A DNA stretch of 6,808 bases from Acidimicrobiales bacterium (GTDB taxonomy: Bacteria; Actinomycetota; Acidimicrobiia; Acidimicrobiales; Bog-793), in the NCBI GenBank assembly GCA_030037405.1, contig JASHRK010000312.1, forward strand, positions 1-6,808, given 5' to 3'. The notes under the pieces are model-generated. The model saw only the letters and a program-made list of their open reading frames with translations. It was not told the origin of the DNA and did no database searches. Positions 1 to 4,380 of the stretch are shown here, piece after piece. Within the stretch, counting starts at the first letter, position 1. Every line of letters begins with the position of its first letter. Both the position numbers and the translations under genes were made by a program.

Positions 1-1
1 C

Positions 2-196
2 TCGCAGCCCTTCCGGCGCCTTGGCGCAGACCGGACCGGCTCCGAAAAGGGCCTCGGTCTCGGCCTTTCCATCGTCGCCGCCGTCGTCGAGTCGCACGGA
101 GGCCACCTCGAGCTCGAGGCGCTCCCCGCCGGGGGTCTCAAGGTCCGCATCGAGCTCCCGGTCTCGGTGCCCGAGCTCGTGGGAGCAGGGGTATGA
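2..196 (+). CDS. Sensor histidine kinase, C-terminal fragment (5' end outside window)
   Basis: Only the last 64 codons are in the window, with no start. The frame shows the end of a HATPase_c ATP-binding domain. An F-box-like stretch, PFRRLGADRTGSEKG (visible residues 3-17), is followed by the glycine-rich G2 box GLGLGLSIV (17-25). A helix containing ESHGG (30-34) and terminal strands ending in VRIELPV (48-54) complete the fold. This module binds ATP and autophosphorylates a histidine in the missing N-terminal part; the sensor region is also missing, so the stimulus is unknown. The stop codon TGA overlaps the ATG of the next gene (ATGA, 4 bases), the usual layout for a kinase translated together with its cognate response regulator. 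The G2 motif and gene order make the family assignment secure. Confidence 0.93.
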   Translation, partial: SQPFRRLGADRTGSEKGLGLGLSIVAAVVESHGGHLELEALPAGGLKVRIELPVSVPELVGAGV

Positions 197-879
197 GGGT
201 CCTCGTCGTCGAGGACTCGAGACGCCTCGCCGACGTCGTCGCCGAGGGACTGAGAGACCAGGGGATGGCCGTCGACGTCGCCTACGACGGGCGGGAGGCG
301 GAGGCGAAGCTCGATGTCAACAGCTACAACGTCGTCGTGCTCGACCGTGACCTGCCGGGGATCCACGGGGACACGCTCTGCGAGACGATCGTCGAGACCG
401 ACAGCCGTGCCATGGTACTTATGCTGACGGCCGCCGACGCTCCAGATGATCGTGTCGCCGGCCTTGGCATCGGCGCAGACGACTATCTCGCCAAACCCTT
501 CCACTTTCCCGAGCTCGTGCTTCGCATCCGAGCCCTCGCCAACCGCCAGCCGGGTGCGCGGCCGCGGATCATCCGGTCGGGCGGGATCGAGCTCGACTCG
601 CTCCAGCACACGGTGACGCGCGACGGCAGGCGCCTCGAACTGTCGGTCAAGGAGTTCGGCGTGCTCGAAGCGCTCATGCGAGCTGGTCATAGCGTGCTCA
701 GCGCCGAGGACCTCCTCGAGGAGGTCTGGGACGAGCATGCCAACCCCTTTACCAACACCGTCCTCGTCACCATCAGCCGCTTGCGCCGCAAGCTCGGGGA
801 CCCTCCCGTGATCGAGACGATCCCGAACGTCGGGTACCAGATCGTCGACGCCGTAGCCGGCTGCACGAAAGACCCTTAG
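193..879 (+). CDS. OmpR/PhoB-family two-component response regulator
   Basis: This is a 228-residue cytoplasmic transcription factor, the normal length for the family. The receiver domain (about 1-115) has the acidic pair E7-D8, phosphoacceptor D51 within VVVLDRDLPG, T79 and K101 (LAKPF), so all phosphotransfer residues are present. A linker of about 15 residues leads to a winged-helix Trans_reg_C DNA-binding domain (about 128-218). It has the ELSVKEFGVLEALM segment, a recognition helix around T187-R199 and the closing wing motif IPNVGYQI. The ATG overlaps the kinase stop by 4 bases and is preceded by GGGAG (181-185, 7-base spacing), which fixes the start. It presumably receives phosphate from the upstream kinase. 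The regulon is unknown; the closest candidate target is the HD-domain gene 67 bases downstream, which is only a proximity argument. Confidence 0.95.
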   Translation: MRVLVVEDSRRLADVVAEGLRDQGMAVDVAYDGREAEAKLDVNSYNVVVLDRDLPGIHGDTLCETIVETDSRAMVLMLTAADAPDDRVAGLGIGADDYLAKPFHFPELVLRIRALANRQPGARPRIIRSGGIELDSLQHTVTRDGRRLELSVKEFGVLEALMRAGHSVLSAEDLLEEVWDEHANPFTNTVLVTISRLRRKLGDPPVIETIPNVGYQIVDAVAGCTKDP

Positions 880-892
880 CCCTCGCCGCTTC

Positions 893-922
893 TTGGACGT
901 CCCTCGGCACCCCCGGTAGTCT
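893..922 (+). promoter_or_regulatory. Candidate sigma-70-type promoter of the HD-domain gene
   Basis: TTGGAC (893-898) and TAGTCT (917-922) are 18 bases apart in the 67-base gap between the response regulator and the HD gene. The second box fits the actinobacterial TANNNT -10 pattern, and the first matches TTGACA at four of six positions. A transcript starting about 7 bases after the -10 box would begin near 929-930, just ahead of the ribosome binding site at 933-940. This suggests the HD gene can be expressed independently of the two-component operon. It was found by eye and is not experimentally supported. Confidence 0.4.
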
Positions 923-932
923 GCGAAGTGGC

Positions 933-940
933 AGAAGGAG
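933..940 (+). promoter_or_regulatory. Ribosome binding site fixing a GTG start
   Basis: AGAAGGAG is a strong Shine-Dalgarno sequence 6 bases before the GTG at 947-949. It favours that GTG over the in-frame ATG at codon 9 (971), which has no comparable purine tract at the right distance. Confidence 0.75.
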
Positions 941-946
941 CCGGGC

Positions 947-1513
947 GTGCAGACAGTCAGCTTCACCAGGATGGCCGACGGGACCCGTGAGGACTACGAG
1001 CTCCTCGACAACTATGCCGCCGAGCACGAAAGCACCCTTGCCGATCGCGTTCTCGCCACTCTGGCGGCGCTCAGGGCGTCCTACGGCGGGTACAAGGTCA
1101 CGCGACTCGAGCACTCCCTTCAGTGCGCCACCCGGGCAGAGCGGGACGGGCGTGACGAGGAGTACGTCGTCATGGCCCTCCTCCACGACATCGGGGACGA
1201 CCTGGCCCCTTACACGCACGGCGAGCTCGCCGCCGCCGTGCTGCGCCCGTTCGTGCCAGACGAGCTCTCCTGGATCGTCAAGCACCACGGCGTCTTCCAG
1301 CTCTACTACTACGGCCACCACATCGGCAGCGACCGGGACGCCCGCGACCGTTACCGCGACAACCCGCACTTCGAGTCCTGCGCCGAGTTCTGCGAGCTCT
1401 ACGATCAGAGCTCCTTCGACCCGGGCTACGAGTCGCTCTCCCTCGAGCTCTTCGAGCCGATGGTCCGCCGCGTCCTCTCGGAACCCCGTCACCTCCACGG
1501 GCAGTTCGCCTGA
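947..1513 (+). CDS. HD-domain protein resembling the PhnZ-type diiron oxygenases
   Basis: This is a 188-residue soluble protein starting at GTG. Aligned by eye with the remembered PhnZ sequence (the enzyme that oxidatively cleaves 2-amino-1-hydroxyethylphosphonate), it shares the signature LEHSLQCA. Every metal ligand has a counterpart: H56, H80-D81 (LLHDIGDD), H91, H114 (within KHHG) and D153 (ELYDQ). PhnZ residue Y24 corresponds to Y46, but E27 corresponds to Y49 (YGGYKV). Y24 and E27 gate the iron site in PhnZ, so the substrate is probably different. The YYYGHH segment (120-125) and the DRDARDRYRDNP stretch (129-140) look like family-specific additions. Related proteins beginning MQTVSFTRM seem widespread in proteobacteria and actinobacteria, by recollection only. 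No phosphonate genes are visible nearby. A hydrolase of the general HD phosphohydrolase type is the alternative. Family is confident, reaction unknown. Confidence 0.85.
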   Translation: MQTVSFTRMADGTREDYELLDNYAAEHESTLADRVLATLAALRASYGGYKVTRLEHSLQCATRAERDGRDEEYVVMALLHDIGDDLAPYTHGELAAAVLRPFVPDELSWIVKHHGVFQLYYYGHHIGSDRDARDRYRDNPHFESCAEFCELYDQSSFDPGYESLSLELFEPMVRRVLSEPRHLHGQFA

Positions 1514-1529
1514 GTCGGGCCGTCACGGG

Positions 1530-1562
1530 GCTCACTCAGCCGCCGAGCTCACTCAGCCGCCG
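1530..1562. repeat. Tandem 16-bp direct repeat in the convergent spacer
   Basis: GCTCACTCAGCCGCCG occurs twice without mismatch, at 1530-1545 and 1547-1562, separated by a single A (period 17). A looser relative, CCTCACTCGGTCGCC, begins at 1594 and runs into the dedA stop codon. The repeat lies between the convergent HD and dedA genes. Copy 1 also contains ACTCAG, complementary to CTGAGT at the HD stop codon (1510-1515), giving a possible weak 6-bp stem. No T-tract follows, so a factor-independent terminator is not supported; slippage duplication or a protein-binding site are both possible. Confidence 0.7.
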
Positions 1563-1595
1563 GGCAGGGGTGCGCCAGCTTACGCCGCCAGCCCC

Positions 1596-2216
1596 TCACT
1601 CGGTCGCCTCCGGCGGGTAGGCGGCATCCGCCCGCGCCCCGATCTCCTCGAGCCGACGCCGGACCAGGACGACGATCACGACGATGACTACGACGGCGAC
1701 GCCCCCGAGCGTCCAGGTGATGACCCCGGAGTCGCGCTCGAGAGCGTTGCCCGCCTCGTACGACGCCAAGGTGAAGACGCCTGCCCAGACAATGGCGCTG
1801 GCAGCGTTGGCAACCGAGAAACGCACGGACTCCATGAGGCTCGTCCCGGCAAGGAGAGCGACGTAGGTGCGAAGGATCGAGACGAACCGCCCGAGGAACA
1901 CCACCCTCATGCCGTAGGTGTCGAACAGGTAGCGGCTGATGCGAACGTTCCTTTCGTGGAGGCGGATCCGCTTGCCGAAGCGACGGACGAGTCGAGAGCC
2001 GCCAAAACGGCCGATCAGGTAGCCGATCTCGCCTCCGGCGAGAGCAGAGGCGGCTGCGGCGGCGAAGACGAGCCAAGGCGAGAGATGATGCGTGTGCCCG
2101 GCGTAGACGCCGGCGGCGATGACAGCGGTCTCTCCCGGGAGCGGTACGCCACAGCTTTCGGCGAGGACGAAGAGGGCGACGGCCCAGTAGCCCCAGACCT
2201 CGACGAGGTGAGCCAT
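1596..2216 (-). CDS. DedA-family (SNARE-associated/VTT domain) integral membrane protein
   Basis: This is a 206-residue polytopic membrane protein of normal DedA length. Hydrophobic segments lie at about 9-40 (interrupted by the re-entrant-type motif ESCGVPLPGE, 20-29), 46-69, 103-125, 135-152 and 166-185, with an arginine-rich cytoplasmic-type tail (RRRLEE) after the last. Functionally important DedA residues have counterparts: E20, the acidic E63 in GGEIGYLIGR, and the arginine pair R110 and R116 (LGRF, then ILR) with the usual six-residue spacing. DedA proteins act in membrane homeostasis; members are linked to proton-dependent transport and to lipid-carrier or phospholipid scrambling. The substrate here is unknown. 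The gene lies 31 bases behind vapC on the same strand, its ATG abuts a hairpin, and a GAGGG Shine-Dalgarno sequence (2226-2230) lies in that hairpin's loop. It ends facing the HD gene. The family call is firm. Confidence 0.93.
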   Translation of the reverse strand: MAHLVEVWGYWAVALFVLAESCGVPLPGETAVIAAGVYAGHTHHLSPWLVFAAAAASALAGGEIGYLIGRFGGSRLVRRFGKRIRLHERNVRISRYLFDTYGMRVVFLGRFVSILRTYVALLAGTSLMESVRFSVANAASAIVWAGVFTLASYEAGNALERDSGVITWTLGGVAVVVIVVIVVLVRRRLEEIGARADAAYPPEATE

Positions 2217-2241
2217 GCCGGCTCACCCTCGGCGAGCCGGC
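2217..2241 (-). promoter_or_regulatory. Perfect 8-bp hairpin between vapC and dedA with the dedA ribosome binding site in its loop
   Basis: On the - strand GCCGGCTC (2241-2234) and GAGCCGGC (2224-2217) are exact complements around the 9-base loop GCCGAGGGT. The dedA ATG (2216-2214) follows with no gap, and the GAGGG binding site lies in the loop. The vapC stop is only 6 bases upstream of the hairpin. A ribosome finishing vapC would probably unfold the 5' arm, so the structure suits translational coupling of dedA to vapC. It could also be a dyad operator or an mRNA stabiliser. There is no T-tract, so an intrinsic terminator is unlikely. Confidence 0.6.
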
Positions 2242-2247
2242 CGAGCT

Positions 2248-2634
2248 TCAGACAATCTCAACTCGCAAGCGCTTTCGACCTGCCTGAACGATTCGCCGGA
2301 TGTCCGATTCGTTTGACGTGACTACTACGTCGTCCCCCCGCCGGAGTGCCCCCTCGACTACCGAGACGTCGACGATGTCGTCGACGTCGGCGCGTCCGGC
2401 GAGCTCGCCAACCCCGCGGGCTTGCTTGGCGGTCATGTCCTCGAGATCGCAACCCGCAAGCATGCGGACAAGGCTCGCCTGACGCGGTCCACCCCTCCAG
2501 GCTTCGGCCAGGACTGGAGCCGGCACCACGGGGACGACTTCTTCGGCCATGAATCCGACGTGGAGCGCCCACATACGCCGGTCGTTGCGCTCTCCGGCGA
2601 TCAGAGCGCCCGTGTCATAGGTGACGCCGGCCAT
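2248..2634 (-). CDS. VapC-type PIN-domain ribonuclease toxin
   Basis: This is a 128-residue protein, typical for VapC toxins. The PIN-domain acidic residues that hold the catalytic magnesium or manganese are visible: D7 in VTYDTGALIA, E44 in VLAEAWRGG, D89 in VDDIVDVSVV and D111 in TSNESDI. PIN toxins are cytoplasmic endoribonucleases that cut tRNA or rRNA and stop growth when the antitoxin is degraded; the RNA target cannot be read from sequence. The start ATG shares its A with the antitoxin stop (TAATG), and no good Shine-Dalgarno sequence precedes it. Translation therefore probably relies on re-initiation by ribosomes leaving the antitoxin frame, keeping the toxin below the antitoxin. All key residues are intact, so the toxin looks active. 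Its position directly ahead of dedA is discussed as a finding. Confidence 0.9.
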   Translation of the reverse strand: MAGVTYDTGALIAGERNDRRMWALHVGFMAEEVVPVVPAPVLAEAWRGGPRQASLVRMLAGCDLEDMTAKQARGVGELAGRADVDDIVDVSVVEGALRRGDDVVVTSNESDIRRIVQAGRKRLRVEIV

Positions 2635-2897
2635 TACGCCGACCGCTTCGACCGGCCGGCACGTCCTAGAAGCTCACGAGCCCGGGCGAGGCCCTCGGCT
2701 AGCTCCTGCTCGGTGAGCGGCCCATGGTCACGTTCCCACGCAGCGACGCCCCGCCGTCCGGCTTCGAGTCGCAACCGATGAGATGCGGTCTCGGTTACCC
2801 ACCCGCTGAAGCTGCATCCGGACGCGGCGGCGGCCTCGTCTATCGCCCTTGCGAGCTCGGGAGGAAACGAGACCGAGCGCTTGTCTCTCTGTGCCAC
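2634..2897 (-). CDS. Ribbon-helix-helix antitoxin of the VapBC pair
   Basis: This 87-residue protein is read from the GTG at 2897. An N-terminal ribbon-helix-helix DNA-binding fold has the beta strand KRSVSFP (6-12), helix 1 (about 13-25) and helix 2 (about 29-43). The C-terminal tail with W54 and the GPLTEQELAEGLARARELLG segment (59-78) is the expected toxin-binding part. It should neutralise the neighbouring PIN RNase and repress its own promoter. The open frame extends upstream to a TTG at 2927, but neither start has a Shine-Dalgarno sequence. The GTG is preferred because a TANNNT -10 box sits 6 bases before it, fitting leaderless translation, and because the resulting protein starts just before the ribbon. 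The stop overlaps the toxin start by one base. It could equally be called a generic RHH antitoxin rather than VapB. Confidence 0.85.
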   Translation of the reverse strand: MAQRDKRSVSFPPELARAIDEAAAASGCSFSGWVTETASHRLRLEAGRRGVAAWERDHGPLTEQELAEGLARARELLGRAGRSKRSA

Positions 2898-2928
2898 TCG
2901 ACTATGGTAGCACAGCCGGTAGGACAAG
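2880..2928 (-). promoter_or_regulatory. Toxin-antitoxin promoter with nested inverted-repeat operator
   Basis: Reading the - strand, TACCAT (2909-2904) is a TANNNT -10 box ending 6 bases before the antitoxin GTG, which points to a leaderless transcript. Around it lie half-sites TGTGCTAC (2914-2907) and GTGGCACA (2897-2890), inverted with 7 of 8 matches and a 9-base centre. Outside these, CTTGTC (2928-2923) and GACAAG (2885-2880) are exact inverted partners. The -10 box and the start codon both fall inside the dyad, so a ribbon-helix-helix protein bound here would block transcription initiation. No convincing -35 box was found. Confidence 0.55.
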
Positions 2929-2954
2929 AGAGGGGAGAAGGGAGGCGGACGCCC

Positions 2955-4223
2955 TCATCCTCCCGTCGGGGCGCCGTCGGCATCGAGGCGGCCGTGGAGG
3001 TAGTCGTCGTACGCGCCGAGGTCGAGGAGCCCGTGACCGGAGTAGGAGAAGAGGATCACCCTCTCCTCCCCTGTCTCCTTGGCGGCGAGGGCCTCGTCGA
3101 TGACGGCCCGGATGGCGTGTGCCGTCTCCGGGGCGGCGATCGTCCCCTGGGCACGGGCGAATTCCACCGCCGCCTCGAATACCTTCGACTGCGGGTAGGC
3201 GCTTGCCTCGATGCGGCCGGCCTTCACGAGGTTGCAGATGATCGGTGCGTCGCCGTGGTAACGGAGCCCGCCGGCGTGGATCGAGGGCGGGATGAAGTCG
3301 TGACCGAGCGTGTACATGGGGAGAAGCGGCGTCATCCCTGCGGTGTCGCCGAAGTCGTAGTCGAAGGCTCCTGCCGTGAGCGTGGCGCAGGCGGTTGGCT
3401 CGACGGCGAGCAGCCTCACCCCGGGGTCGGGGACGAAGGGAAGGGCGATGCCGCCGAAGTTCGAGCCTCCCCCACAGCAGCCGACGACGAGGTCGGGTAG
3501 GCGCTCGCCCGCAAGCTCGAGCTGGCGCCTCGCCTCCTGGCCGATGACGGTCTGGTGCAAGAGGACATGGTTCAGCACCGACCCGAGCGAGTAGTGGCTC
3601 TCCTCGCTCGTCGCCGCGTCCCTGACGGCGTCGCTGATGGCGAGCCCGAGCGAACCCGGATGCTCCGGCTGGTCGACGGGCGAGGGGACGACCTCCGCCC
3701 CCCACGTCTCCATCATGACGCGGCGATAAGGTTTCTGCCCGTACGAGGCTCGCACCATGTAGACCTTGCACTCGAGACCGAAGAGGGCGCTCGCGAAGGC
3801 GAGGGCGCTCCCCCACTGCCCGGCGCCGGTCTCGGTCGTGAGCCGGCGGACACCTTCCTTCTTGTTGTAGAAGGCCTGCGGCACCGCAGTGTTCGGCTTG
3901 TGCGAGCCTGCCGGAGACACGGACTCGTCTTTGTAGTAGATGCGCGCCGGCGTGCCCAGCCTCTCTTCGAGACGGCGGGCACGCACGAGCGGGGTCGGGC
4001 GCCAGAGGCGGAGCACGTCGAGGACCTCGCCAGGTATGTCGACGTAAGGCTCTGCGGTGACCTCCTGGCCGATGAGAGCCACCGGGAAGAGGGGGGCGAG
4101 GTCTTCCGGGCCGACCGGCTGGCGCGTGCCCGGGTGCAACGGGGGCTGCAGTGGCTCCGTGAGGTGGGGGATCACGTTGAACCAGGCCTCGTCGACCTGG
4201 TCGCTTCGAAGGTTCCAACGCAC
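2955..4223 (-). CDS. trpB2: TrpB2-type tryptophan synthase beta chain (PLP-dependent)
   Basis: This is a 422-residue cytoplasmic enzyme of fold-type II PLP family. It joins indole and serine to make tryptophan in the standard TrpB reaction. The PLP lysine is K109 in SPAGSHKPNTA. The catalytic glutamate is E131 in TTETGAGQWGSA, and the phosphate-binding loop is GGGSN (251-255). The SPAGSHKPNT version of the lysine motif, the long N-terminal extension and the length mark the TrpB2 group rather than the trpBA-operon TrpB1. No trpA or other trp gene is visible, so it may salvage indole or act alone; some TrpB2 proteins are proposed to have serine-deaminase-like activity. The GTG start follows a strong AGGAGAGGAG by 7 bases. 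Upstream is a 9-bp leader hairpin; the GH3 gene lies 157 bases further up on the same strand, with a possible terminator between. Confidence 0.95.
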   Translation of the reverse strand: MRWNLRSDQVDEAWFNVIPHLTEPLQPPLHPGTRQPVGPEDLAPLFPVALIGQEVTAEPYVDIPGEVLDVLRLWRPTPLVRARRLEERLGTPARIYYKDESVSPAGSHKPNTAVPQAFYNKKEGVRRLTTETGAGQWGSALAFASALFGLECKVYMVRASYGQKPYRRVMMETWGAEVVPSPVDQPEHPGSLGLAISDAVRDAATSEESHYSLGSVLNHVLLHQTVIGQEARRQLELAGERLPDLVVGCCGGGSNFGGIALPFVPDPGVRLLAVEPTACATLTAGAFDYDFGDTAGMTPLLPMYTLGHDFIPPSIHAGGLRYHGDAPIICNLVKAGRIEASAYPQSKVFEAAVEFARAQGTIAAPETAHAIRAVIDEALAAKETGEERVILFSYSGHGLLDLGAYDDYLHGRLDADGAPTGG

Positions 4224-4230
4224 GGGGTCG

Positions 4231-4240
4231 CTCCTCTCCT
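4231..4240 (-). promoter_or_regulatory. Ribosome binding site fixing the trpB2 GTG start
   Basis: AGGAGAGGAG on the - strand ends 7 bases before the GTG at 4223-4221. Its near-perfect complementarity to the 16S rRNA tail decides the start and predicts efficient translation. Confidence 0.8.
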
Positions 4241-4243
4241 GAG

Positions 4244-4279
4244 GCCGTGCCCCGCCAGCCGGGTACGCAAGGGCACGGC
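4244..4279 (-). promoter_or_regulatory. Leader hairpin upstream of trpB2
   Basis: GCCGTGCCC and GGGCACGGC form a perfect 9-bp inverted repeat with an 18-base loop (4253-4270) in the 157-base gap before trpB2. Its 3' foot is 3 bases from the ribosome binding site. It has no T-tract, no leader peptide with tryptophan codons was recognised, and it does not look like a T-box by eye. A structural leader element or a dyad protein-binding site are the main options. No convincing trpB2 promoter was found in the rest of 4280-4338. Confidence 0.5.
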
Positions 4280-4335
4280 TCGCGGTCTGCCGGCGCGGGC
4301 ATCATGTCACATCGGCGGCCGCTTCGACCGAGTTG

Positions 4336-4351
4336 AAAAGGGCGGAGCCCT
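4336..4351 (-). terminator. Short candidate terminator after the GH3 gene
   Basis: On the - strand AGGGC-TCC-GCCCT (4351-4339) forms a 5-bp stem with a 3-base loop; the tract TTTT (4339-4336) begins with the last stem base. It lies 29 bases past the GH3 stop codon and ahead of the trpB2 leader, so it would separate the two transcripts. The stem and T-tract are short, so termination is only plausible. Confidence 0.4.
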
Positions 4352-4380
4352 CTCCTCCCCAGCCGGCCGGGAGCCCGACG

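Noticed and set aside
773..1498. A 241-codon - strand frame opposite the HD gene
   Set aside because: It is Val/Glu-rich antisense of a conserved protein, without a convincing start context, and it also overlaps the response regulator end.
1566..1596. Possible stem AGGGG/CCCCT as a terminator of dedA
   Set aside because: It is only 5 bp with a 21-base loop and no T-tract, and it overlaps the stop codon.
987..2321. A 444-codon + strand frame running through the HD gene and antisense to dedA
   Set aside because: Its product is low-complexity (Ser/Thr/Pro-rich, then Asp/Glu/Gly-rich) with no domain, and it overlaps two well-supported genes. It is a GC-driven shadow.
2925..2927. TTG as the antitoxin start, giving a 97-residue protein
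   Set aside because: It has no Shine-Dalgarno sequence, the extra ten residues do not resemble the ribbon-helix-helix N-terminus, and it lies upstream of the probable -10 box.
2902..4305. A 467-codon - strand frame over trpB2
   Set aside because: It is Arg/Pro-rich without motifs, while the trpB2 frame on the same strand carries every PLP-enzyme motif.
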